Below, in pieces: positions 1 to 7,092 of a stretch of DNA of 64,000 nt. The translations under genes and the position numbers were made by a program. The notes under the pieces are model-generated. The model saw nothing but the letters and a program-made list of their open reading frames with translations. It did not search any database and was not told the DNA's origin. Source of the stretch: Alistipes sp. (GTDB lineage Bacteria > Bacteroidota > Bacteroidia > Bacteroidales > Rikenellaceae); the NCBI GenBank assembly GCA_017629145.1, contig JAGBXR010000003.1, forward strand, positions 1 to 64,000, written 5' to 3'. Position 1 is the stretch's first letter; each line of letters opens with the position of its first letter.

Positions 1-306
1 AATGGAATGTACGTCAAGTACTATCCATCCGAGCCAATCTCTTTATCGAGGCCACAGCTAACTACTTCTATCGAAAAATTGGGGTGTGCTGCCCAGAAGG
101 GTGTTGTCTGCGACCTCTCAATCATTGGCTCGAATGGAATGTACGTCAAGTACTATCCATCCGAGCCAATCTCTTTATCGAGGCCACAGCTAACTACTTC
201 TATCGAAAAATTGGGGTGTGCTGCCCAGAAGGGTGTTGTCTGCGGCCTCTCAATCATTGCCCCGAATTGGATGTACATTCAAGTACTACCCATCTGGGGC
301 AATTTC
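1..306. repeat. 132-bp tandem repeat array with a covarying hairpin in each unit
   Basis: Units begin at 1, 133 and 265. The first two are almost identical and the third is diverged and fades out near 306-340. Each full unit carries a long inverted repeat: arms 124-144 and 150-170 around a 5-nt loop in copy 2, and arms 256-276 and 283-303 around a 6-nt loop in copy 3. The outer 8 bp pair perfectly in both copies although the sequence differs (attggctc/gagccaat against attgcccc/ggggcaat), so two base pairs have changed on both sides. The window starts inside a unit, so the array probably extends leftwards. A 115-codon frame stays open through the array, but only because 132 is divisible by 3; I do not call it a gene. 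Confidence 0.85.
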
Positions 307-361
307 TTTACGAGGCTGCGTCTTACCTCTTTCGATAAGAAAATAAAATCTTAATCGAAGA

Positions 362-391
362 TTGCGGTTTGCAAATAGTTTTGTATCTTTG
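362..391 (+). promoter_or_regulatory. Bacteroidetes-type promoter for the yicC run
   Basis: TTG at 362-364 is followed, after 19 nt, by TATCTTTG at 384-391. This matches the Bacteroidetes primary-sigma pattern TTG-N19-TAnnTTTG. It lies 38 nt before the yicC start and just downstream of the hairpin repeats. Confidence 0.7.
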
Positions 392-428
392 CAAATTAAT
401 ATAATGTTAGCCTAAATTTAGTGAGAAT

Positions 429-1301
429 ATGATAAAGTCGATGACGGGCTTCGGTAAAGGTGAGGCCTGCTATGCAGATAAAAAGTTTCGTGTAGAGCTC
501 CGCTCTCTAAACTCAAAACAGCTCGACCTCAGTGTTAAGCTTCCTGGCAAGTATCGTGCCGTCGAGGCTGAACTTCGTTCGATTATTACACGAGAGCTTC
601 AGCGTGGTAAGGTAGATTGCTATGTTTCGGTAGAGGCTGCTACAGCCGAGACATCAGCACACATCAATGCCGAGGCGTTCAAGGCGTATGCTGCGGAGCT
701 TCGCAAGGTGTGTGGCGATAACGCAATTGCAGCTGACGGCGATGCGCTCATCCACGCTATTTTGCGTATGCCCGACGTTATCACTTCGGAGGAGCAGGAG
801 GTAGCTGATGAGGAGCTTCGTGCAATTATCGAGGCTGCCGAGGCTGCTGCGCAGCAGCTCGATGCCTTCCGTAAGCAGGAGGGTGAGATTCTTATCGCAG
901 ATTTGTTGCGTAGAATCGATCTTATCGAGCAGTATCGTCACGATGTAGAGCCATATGAGGCCGCTCGTGTAGAGACTATCAAAAACCGTATCCGCGAGAA
1001 TATCGAGAAACTTCAGATCGATGTAGACAACAATCGCTTGGAGCAGGAGATGATTTACTATATCGAGAAACTCGATATCACAGAGGAGAAGGTGCGTTTG
1101 GATAACCACTGCAACTACTTCCGTGAGGTGGCAGCTGAGGAAGAGGCGCCAGGTCGTAAGCTTGGATTCATCGCCCAGGAGCTTGGTCGCGAGATCAACA
1201 CTATGGGCTCGAAGTCCAATGAGGCCGAGATGCAGCGTTTGGTAGTAAAGATGAAGGATGAGTTGGAGAAAATAAAGGAGCAGGTGCTTAACATCTTATA
1301 G
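429..1301 (+). CDS. yicC: YicC family endoribonuclease
   Basis: A 290-residue protein that opens with the family hallmark MIKSMTGFG and ends with the conserved C-terminal DUF1732 stretch (EINTMGSKSNEAEMQ, then a charged helix). YicC/YloC proteins are cytoplasmic, metal-dependent endoribonucleases linked in other bacteria to RNA turnover and stationary-phase fitness. Length is normal for the family. The ATG at 429 follows a promoter and gives the conserved start exactly. The gmk start codon lies 10 nt after the stop, and this yicC-gmk pairing is common in bacteria, so co-transcription is likely. Confidence 0.93.
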   Translation: MIKSMTGFGKGEACYADKKFRVELRSLNSKQLDLSVKLPGKYRAVEAELRSIITRELQRGKVDCYVSVEAATAETSAHINAEAFKAYAAELRKVCGDNAIAADGDALIHAILRMPDVITSEEQEVADEELRAIIEAAEAAAQQLDAFRKQEGEILIADLLRRIDLIEQYRHDVEPYEAARVETIKNRIRENIEKLQIDVDNNRLEQEMIYYIEKLDITEEKVRLDNHCNYFREVAAEEEAPGRKLGFIAQELGREINTMGSKSNEAEMQRLVVKMKDELEKIKEQVLNIL

Positions 1302-1311
1302 TTTGAAAATT

Positions 1312-1872
1312 ATGGGTAAGCTAGTGATATTTTCAGCCCCAAGTGGCTCTGGTAAGACAACGATTGTAAGGGAGTTATTGAAGCGTTTCCCACGTTTCGA
1401 GTTCTCTATCTCGGCAACATCACGTGCTCCGCGAGGTGTGGAGCAGCACGGCGTAGATTACTACTTCTTGTCTAACGACGAGTTTCGCGCGCGTGTCGAG
1501 CGTAACGAGTTTGTAGAGTGGGAGGAGGTATACCAGGGTACGTGCTATGGTACGCTTCGCAGCGAGATGGAGCGCATTTGGTCAAATGGCAATATTATTA
1601 TCTTTGACGTTGATGTCTTGGGAGGTATTAACCTAAAGCGTATTTTTGGTGATGATGCTTGCTCTATCTTCATTATGCCGCCTTCTGTCGAGGAGCTCGA
1701 GCGTCGTTTGCGTGGTCGTGGTACAGATAGCGAGGAGGTGATACTCAAGCGTATAGGCAAGGCAGAGTTCGAATTGTCGAAGGCTCCCGAGTTTGACTAC
1801 ACCGTAGTCAACGACGATTTGCAGGAGGCTATCGAGCAGACTGCATCGATTATTGAAAATTTCTTAAAGTAA
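1312..1872 (+). CDS. gmk: Guanylate kinase
   Basis: Phosphorylates GMP (and dGMP) to GDP with ATP, in purine nucleotide metabolism. The P-loop FSAPSGSGKTT lies in the first 20 residues, and the GMP-binding signature with SRAPRGVEQHGVDYYF follows, as in the family. From the ATG at 1312 the protein has 186 residues, the usual size. An in-frame TTG at 1303 would add only three residues and is less likely. It sits between yicC and nadD; the nadD start is 5 nt after the gmk stop, which indicates one operon. Confidence 0.95.
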   Translation: MGKLVIFSAPSGSGKTTIVRELLKRFPRFEFSISATSRAPRGVEQHGVDYYFLSNDEFRARVERNEFVEWEEVYQGTCYGTLRSEMERIWSNGNIIIFDVDVLGGINLKRIFGDDACSIFIMPPSVEELERRLRGRGTDSEEVILKRIGKAEFELSKAPEFDYTVVNDDLQEAIEQTASIIENFLK

Positions 1873-1877
1873 GAGAG

Positions 1878-2693
1878 ATGAAAAAACGAATGTTACTATA
1901 TTTCGGCTCGTTCGATCCTATTCATAAGGGACACGTTTCGTTGGCCGAGTATGCACTTGATAAGGGTATAGCTGATGAGGTGGCTTTGATCATCTCTCCC
2001 CAGAATCCATTCAAGAAGAATTTGTTGCAGACTCCCGAGGTTATGCGCTACGAAATGGCCGAGTTAGCTTGTAAGGAGTCGCGTTATCCCGAGCGTATTT
2101 TACCGTCTGTTGTTGAGTTTGTTCTGGAGAAGCCTTCATACACAATTAACACACTCGATTTCTTGAAGGAGAATCACGGTGCCGATATGGAGTTCTCGAT
2201 TATTACGGGCAGCGACATATGGGAGCGTTTCGATGAGTGGAAGGACTACGAGCGTATCTTGAACGAGTACAAGATTTATGTGTATCCCCGTAAAGGTTAT
2301 GCTGTCGAGAAGTTTGCTGATCGTGTAACACTTTTGGAGGATGCTCCATTTATGGAGTTCTCGTCTACCGAGGTGCGTGATGCTGCCGAGCGAGGCGAAA
2401 ATCTCGGTGCTATGGTCTCTCCATCTGTCGAGGCATATATCAAGAAGAATCAGCTCTGGACTGTTGCTGGCAACATCGTGCGCCTCACGCAGATGATCGA
2501 GGCGGGTGCCGAGCGTGCCGACCTGTTTGTCGAGCGAGGCAAGCTCTATTATCGTCATAACGAGTGGGGTAAGGCCATTAACGACTTCAATACAGCCAAG
2601 CGTCTCGATCCCGAGAACGAGGAGGCCAAGCAGTTGCACGATATGATTTACGAGATTTTGTCATTCCGTTATAAGGATATATATAACCCTTGA
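1878..2693 (+). CDS. nadD: Nicotinate-nucleotide adenylyltransferase with C-terminal TPR extension
   Basis: Residues 1 to about 190 are a NadD/nucleotidyltransferase domain. It has the HxGH-type motif GSFDPIHKGHVSLAEY near the N-terminus and SSTEVRD, the ISSTxxR motif, near residue 165. The enzyme makes deamido-NAD from nicotinate mononucleotide and ATP. The protein is 271 residues, roughly 70-80 longer than a plain NadD. The extra part (about 210-260) reads as a tetratricopeptide repeat: ERGKLYYRHNEWGKAINDF, then AKRLDPENEEAK. It ends in a FRYKDIYNP tail. There is no frameshift or stop between the two parts, so this is a true fusion. The partner bound by the TPR is unknown. Confidence 0.9.
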   Translation: MKKRMLLYFGSFDPIHKGHVSLAEYALDKGIADEVALIISPQNPFKKNLLQTPEVMRYEMAELACKESRYPERILPSVVEFVLEKPSYTINTLDFLKENHGADMEFSIITGSDIWERFDEWKDYERILNEYKIYVYPRKGYAVEKFADRVTLLEDAPFMEFSSTEVRDAAERGENLGAMVSPSVEAYIKKNQLWTVAGNIVRLTQMIEAGAERADLFVERGKLYYRHNEWGKAINDFNTAKRLDPENEEAKQLHDMIYEILSFRYKDIYNP

Positions 2694-2705
2694 TTCTGAC
2701 GCCTT

Positions 2706-3281
2706 ATGATTGAAATTGATGGTAAGATTGTGAGCCTCGACATTTTGCGCGAGGGTTTTGCTTGCGATTTGGGCAAGTGTAAGGGTATATGCTGTGTCGA
2801 GGGTGATTCGGGTGCTCCGCTCGATATCGACGAGGTTGATATCCTTGAGCAGGAGTGGGATAACTACTCGCCATATATGACCGATGAGGGTCGTGCTGCT
2901 GTCGAGGAGCAGGGCTTTATGGTTGTTGATATCGATGGTGACTATACAACACCTTTGGTCGATAATGCTGCGTGTGCCTATGCTTTCGAGGAGAACGGTA
3001 TCACGTTCTGTGCTATCGAGCGAGCCTACCGCGAGGGTAAGTGCAGCTTCATCAAACCGTTGTCGTGTCACCTCTATCCTATACGTGTCATACGTTTCCG
3101 TAATGGCTCGGCAGGTCTCAACTATCATCGTTGGGCTGTATGCTCATCGGCGCGTGAGTGTGGTAAGAAGTTAGGAGTGACGGTCTATAAGGGCCTTAAG
3201 GAGCCTATCATTCGAGCATTCGGTGAGGAGTTTTATCATCAGTTGGAGGCGGCTGATGAGATGTTGAAGGAGAGTAAGTAG
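2706..3281 (+). CDS. DUF3109 family cysteine-rich protein
   Basis: A 191-residue cytoplasmic protein of the DUF3109 family, common in Bacteroidetes and of unknown function. Cysteines cluster at residues 20, 25, 29 and 30 (ACDLGKCKGICC), with further ones in ACAYAF, FCAIERAYREGKC and LSCHLYPIR. The spacing suggests a metal or Fe-S site like that of YkgJ-type proteins; this is inference. It follows nadD by 12 nt and precedes the M23 peptidase by 20 nt, so it is probably in the same transcript. Confidence 0.85.
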   Translation: MIEIDGKIVSLDILREGFACDLGKCKGICCVEGDSGAPLDIDEVDILEQEWDNYSPYMTDEGRAAVEEQGFMVVDIDGDYTTPLVDNAACAYAFEENGITFCAIERAYREGKCSFIKPLSCHLYPIRVIRFRNGSAGLNYHRWAVCSSARECGKKLGVTVYKGLKEPIIRAFGEEFYHQLEAADEMLKESK

Positions 3282-3301
3282 CCTCTGTTTTAGATTGTAA
3301 T

Positions 3302-4384
3302 ATGTGTAAGTTAAGATATTTCGTGTTGGTCGCAATTCTCGTTGCGACTCTACCTCTTTCGGCGCAGGAGCTATCCCCCGTAGATAGCCTTGCTACGACC
3401 TATGTGCGTGTTAACAGAGACAGTATCGCTATGGCGCGTAAGATCGATTCGTTGCAGCACGCTGTTGACTCGTTGCGTCGTATCAAGTCGCGCAGTGTTC
3501 AGGCTGTGCGCACGCTTGGTTCCATTTCGGTTGTCGATACTATCGCTACCGAGAACGAGGCATTGAGCATTATGCTTTTCAATGACAATACGTGGCGTTA
3601 TGTGCTCTCAGAGAACTACAAGCAGGATACGTCCATCTTCAGTGATCATTGGGATCTGGAGAAGATTCACGCCTATTCCGATGTCGAGTTAAGCTCTTTG
3701 CCCGAGACTATCGCCATCCATCTTGTCGATTCGTTGTCGAGCTACCACTACCCATACAAGGGACGTATCAGTTCGCGCTATGGTCCGCGTCGTGGCCGTC
3801 CACATCAGGGTATCGATCTTCCTCTTACGGTTGGCGATCCTATCTATGCAATGTTCGACGGTAAGGTGCGAGTGGCCAAGCTCGCAGGTAACTATGGCAA
3901 CTTGGTTGTCTTGCGTCACAACAATGGCCTCGAGACCTATTATGCCCACCTCTCGAAGATTACCGTTCAGGTCGGCGATTGGGTTGTCGCTGGTCAGCAG
4001 ATAGGCCTCGGTGGCAATACGGGTCGCAGTACTGGTCCTCACCTTCACTTTGAGGTGCGTTATCGTGGCCAGTCGTTCGATCCCGAGCGATTAATAGACT
4101 TCTCTACTGGTGAGATGCGTCGTGCCGAGATGCTCCTCAAGCGTCGCCACTTCAGCATCTACTCGAAGTATGAGCAGAATTTCGATGATGAGATAGAAGC
4201 CGAGAAGGAGGAAGAGGCAGAGCGTAAGGCTGCTGCCGCCATTAAGTACCACACGGTGCGTTCGGGTGAGAACCTCAGTGTCATTGCCAAGCGATATGGC
4301 ACATCGGTAACGCGCATATGTCAGCTCAATGGCATCAAGTCGACCTCGATTCTGCGTATCGGTCAGCGTTTGAGAGTATCGTAG
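3302..4384 (+). CDS. Exported M23 (LytM) peptidase with LysM domain
   Basis: A 360-residue protein with an N-terminal signal peptide (cleavage probably after PLSA, near residue 21). The LytM/peptidase M23 domain lies at about residues 145-250, with the zinc motifs HQGIDLP (HxxxD) and HLHFEVR (HxH). A charged Glu/Ala-rich linker (about 290-315) leads to one C-terminal LysM domain (YHTVRSGENLSVIAKRYG onward). It probably cuts peptidoglycan cross-links or activates amidases in the periplasm. Both catalytic motifs are intact, so an enzyme rather than an EnvC-like activator is favoured. The stop is one base before the next start. Confidence 0.9.
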   Translation: MCKLRYFVLVAILVATLPLSAQELSPVDSLATTYVRVNRDSIAMARKIDSLQHAVDSLRRIKSRSVQAVRTLGSISVVDTIATENEALSIMLFNDNTWRYVLSENYKQDTSIFSDHWDLEKIHAYSDVELSSLPETIAIHLVDSLSSYHYPYKGRISSRYGPRRGRPHQGIDLPLTVGDPIYAMFDGKVRVAKLAGNYGNLVVLRHNNGLETYYAHLSKITVQVGDWVVAGQQIGLGGNTGRSTGPHLHFEVRYRGQSFDPERLIDFSTGEMRRAEMLLKRRHFSIYSKYEQNFDDEIEAEKEEEAERKAAAAIKYHTVRSGENLSVIAKRYGTSVTRICQLNGIKSTSILRIGQRLRVS

Positions 4385-4385
4385 T

Positions 4386-6578
4386 ATGAGATTAAATCTT
4401 ACAATTATTGCTTTGTTGTGCGCCATCCTTACGTGTGGCGCACAACCTCATATAGTACCTGCACCTCGAAGCTATGTTGCTGCCGAGGGATACTTCACTA
4501 TTACGCCTCGCACCGTTGTCGAGGTCGATTGCGACGAGCTACTGCCTGTGGCTAACTATCTCGCCGAGCGTTTGTCTGTCGATGTGGTCTCGGCATTGCA
4601 GCAGGGTAGTGTGTCGCATTCAAAATTGCTCTCTTCGCTGCATCTCTCACTCAATTCGGCACTCACAGCCGAGGCCTACCGTCTTGAGGTTAGCAATGGA
4701 GGTATCGCCATTGAGGGCGGAGACTACGGAGGCCTATTCTGTGGTGTGCAGACGCTTTTGCAGTTGTTGCCTACAGATGTCTATGGCGAAGGCTTTGTGC
4801 TACCTTGTAATGTCGATTGCTGTGTTGTTGAGGATGCTCCGTTGTTTGGCTATCGAGGTTTTATGCTCGATGTCTGCCGCACGTGGCTCGATAAGGAGGC
4901 TGTGATGGCCTATATCGACCTTTTGGCATATCATAAGATTAATGTTCTGCGTCTGCATCTTACCGACGATGAAGCTTGGCGTATCGAGATAAAGTCGCAT
5001 CCCGAACTCGCCCAGGTCGGAGGTTTTCGCGGTGGCGATAGTCCTGTGTGGCCTCGCTATGGCAAGTGGAACGAGAAGTGGGGAGGCTACTATACGCAGG
5101 AGGATATGCGCGCTATTATTGCTTATGCTGCTGTGCGTAATATCGAGGTTATCCCCGAAATCGACCTTCCGGGCCATAGTCTCTGTATGGCCACTCTGCA
5201 CCCCGAGGTACTATGTCGCTATACGCCAGATACCGCAGCATCGTTGGGATACGACGACCGCAATGTCTTTTGTGTTTCGCGCGAGGAGAACTATGCGCTT
5301 TTGGAGGATATACTTGGCGAGGTGTGCGAGCTTTTCCCTTCGGCGTATATACATATTGGAGGTGATGAGGTCGATATGTCGCAGTGGAGGCGATGCCCCG
5401 ATTGTCAGGCTTTGATGCGTCGTAAGACTATGTCTGAGCCTTCTGAGCTCCAGGCACATATGATGCGTCGAATCAGTGACATCCTCGCTAAATATGGCAA
5501 ACGCCCTGCTGTGTGGAATGAGGCTATCGAGGGCGGTAAGCTCCCTGCCGATACGCGTGTGTATGGTTGGGAGGGACTCAGTGAGTGTCGTGCAGCTGCT
5601 GCCGAGGGTTATCCTACGGTTGTTGTCCCTGGGCAGTATCTCTATTTCGATATGAAGCAGTCTGCGGGCGAGCCTGGCCACGACTGGGCTGCGATCTTCG
5701 ATATGCGTAAAGTCTACGGCTTGACGCTCGACTCGGCCGGGTTTACTGATTCAGAGCGCCACAATGTCGTTGGTTTTGAGTCTACGTTCTTCAGCGAGAT
5801 ATATGCTTCGAGTCATCCCGAACGTGCCGACTACCTCCACTATATGACCTTTCCACGTATGCTCTCGTTTGCGGCTGTGGCGTGGGGTAGTAATACGCTT
5901 TTGTCGTGGGATGAGTTCTATCGTTCGGTTGTGGCGCATTACGATCGTCTTGATGCTATGGGCGTTGCCTACCGACTTATGCCTCCGCAGTTAAGTGTCG
6001 ATAAGGATATATGTTGTCTTACGTCTGACGACGGCTCGGTGATCTATTGTCGCTCCGAGGTTGATGGTTCCGAGCGTCCCTATGCCAACGATATGTGTTT
6101 GACCGAGGCCGCTGGCTATAGCTTTGTGTCGCGTCGAGGTAAGGCTTGCTCTCCCGAGGTTGCTACGAAGGCGCATACCCGAACTATTCAGCCTGCGTTC
6201 TACCTTACCTCGAGTATGGGCGACAGCGATCGCTTCTCGTTTGCCAAGGCCGAGGGCTATGGCCGCCTTGCGCGCACTACACGTGCTGCACGCGTGGGCG
6301 ATTGGATTATGTATACGTTCGACAAGCCTGTGGCCTGTCGTCGTATGAAGATTGCTACGGGCAACTTCCAGCTTCCGCGCTATCTCTTCGAGAATGGCTA
6401 TGTCGAGGTGAGCTACGATGGGGAGTTGTTTGTTAGGGTAGGCGAGCTCGAGTGTGGTATCTATACTATAGTAGCACCACCACACCCAATTAAGGCTGTG
6501 CGTATTATCTCTACTTCGGAGGGTAACGGTGCTCGATGGGTATCCATACAACCGCCTACTATCTGGCCAGTGCTGTAG
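4386..6578 (+). CDS. GH20 beta-N-acetylhexosaminidase
   Basis: A 730-residue secreted glycoside hydrolase. Signal peptide at residues 1-20, then a GH20b N-terminal domain (about 20-150) and a GH20 TIM barrel (about 155-500). The catalytic Asp-Glu pair is in HIGGDEVD (His323 to Glu328). The last ~100 residues (MYTFDKPVACRRMKIATG onward) look like a beta-sandwich of the F5/8 or hexosaminidase C-terminal kind. It removes terminal GlcNAc or GalNAc from host glycans, or recycles cell-wall sugars, in periplasm or at the surface. The start overlaps the end of the M23 operon closely, suggesting co-transcription. No SusC/SusD pair is nearby, so it is not part of a visible utilisation locus. Confidence 0.93.
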   Translation: MRLNLTIIALLCAILTCGAQPHIVPAPRSYVAAEGYFTITPRTVVEVDCDELLPVANYLAERLSVDVVSALQQGSVSHSKLLSSLHLSLNSALTAEAYRLEVSNGGIAIEGGDYGGLFCGVQTLLQLLPTDVYGEGFVLPCNVDCCVVEDAPLFGYRGFMLDVCRTWLDKEAVMAYIDLLAYHKINVLRLHLTDDEAWRIEIKSHPELAQVGGFRGGDSPVWPRYGKWNEKWGGYYTQEDMRAIIAYAAVRNIEVIPEIDLPGHSLCMATLHPEVLCRYTPDTAASLGYDDRNVFCVSREENYALLEDILGEVCELFPSAYIHIGGDEVDMSQWRRCPDCQALMRRKTMSEPSELQAHMMRRISDILAKYGKRPAVWNEAIEGGKLPADTRVYGWEGLSECRAAAAEGYPTVVVPGQYLYFDMKQSAGEPGHDWAAIFDMRKVYGLTLDSAGFTDSERHNVVGFESTFFSEIYASSHPERADYLHYMTFPRMLSFAAVAWGSNTLLSWDEFYRSVVAHYDRLDAMGVAYRLMPPQLSVDKDICCLTSDDGSVIYCRSEVDGSERPYANDMCLTEAAGYSFVSRRGKACSPEVATKAHTRTIQPAFYLTSSMGDSDRFSFAKAEGYGRLARTTRAARVGDWIMYTFDKPVACRRMKIATGNFQLPRYLFENGYVEVSYDGELFVRVGELECGIYTIVAPPHPIKAVRIISTSEGNGARWVSIQPPTIWPVL

Positions 6579-6783
6579 CGTACATATTTCGTGCCTAAAA
6601 TCGCGGTTTACTATTCAAAAATAACTGTTTTGTTGAAACTATGTGCAGTTGTATGGGATGTGGTAAATATGCGAATATTTGTAATGTATTAATTATTAGG
6701 TTGTTAATACGTGTTATATCGGGCTGCTTGTTGAAATATGTTAATATTTATGATAAATTATTGAAAAAAATTTCGACCGAATA

Positions 6784-6814
6784 TTTGCGAAATTAAAACT
6801 TTTCTCTATCTTTG
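6784..6814 (+). promoter_or_regulatory. Strong promoter for the coiled-coil lipoprotein
   Basis: TTTG at 6784-6787 and TATCTTTG at 6807-6814, separated by 19 nt, match the Bacteroidetes consensus very well. The upstream flank (6600-6780) is AT-rich and shows no gene. Transcription would start near 6820 and give a leader of about 270 nt before the ATG at 7093. Confidence 0.75.
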
Positions 6815-6837
6815 CTATTGTTAAAGAGACGTATAAA

Positions 6838-6888
6838 ATGCTCACTGCACGATTAATCAGTTCTATCTGGTTGATTTGCAGTGCGTAG
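6838..6888 (+). CDS. Possible 16-codon leader peptide
   Basis: ATG at 6838 opens a 16-residue frame (MLTARLISSIWLICSA) ending in TAG at 6886-6888. It starts about 24 nt after the -7 box, and nearly the whole frame lies in leader hairpin 1, so ribosomes on it would disrupt the hairpin. A frame of this length arises easily by chance, and no strong ribosome-binding site is seen, so this is a weak call. Confidence 0.2.
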   Translation: MLTARLISSIWLICSA

Positions 6889-6959
6889 TGCGTGTTTTTA
6901 GCGCAGTGTGCAAATTTGAAATAGTGCTTCTCTGATGCCGGATATTTTTGGTCAGAGCA
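6838..6959 (+). ncRNA. Candidate structured leader of the 7093 gene
   Basis: Two nested hairpins follow the promoter. Hairpin 1 pairs 6843-6849 with 6877-6883 (cactgca/tgcagtg) and continues inside with 6855-6859/6872-6876 (aatca/tgatt). Hairpin 2 pairs ctctga (6930-6935) with tcagag (6952-6957). A 16-codon frame covers hairpin 1. The remaining leader to 7092 is AT-rich with A and T runs. A regulatory or mRNA-stabilising role is inference; no known riboswitch was recognised. Confidence 0.4.
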
Positions 6960-7092
6960 ATGGTTGGCTCGTTGAGGAGTTGCCTTTTTCGGTTGTATGC
7001 TAATTTTGGTTTAGGCAGTAATGCAAAAACATAAACAGAAAAAACAAACCAATTTTTTTAAACTTATTTATTAACTCAAAAATTTTTCTACT

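Noticed and set aside
7..354. 115-codon frame through the left-edge repeats
   Set aside because: The frame stays open only because the repeat length is a multiple of three. There is no promoter, no clear start signal and no known family, and the hairpin covariation argues for structure rather than coding.
654..1109. 151-codon minus-strand frame inside yicC
   Set aside because: It lies wholly opposite a well-supported gene and resembles no protein I know.
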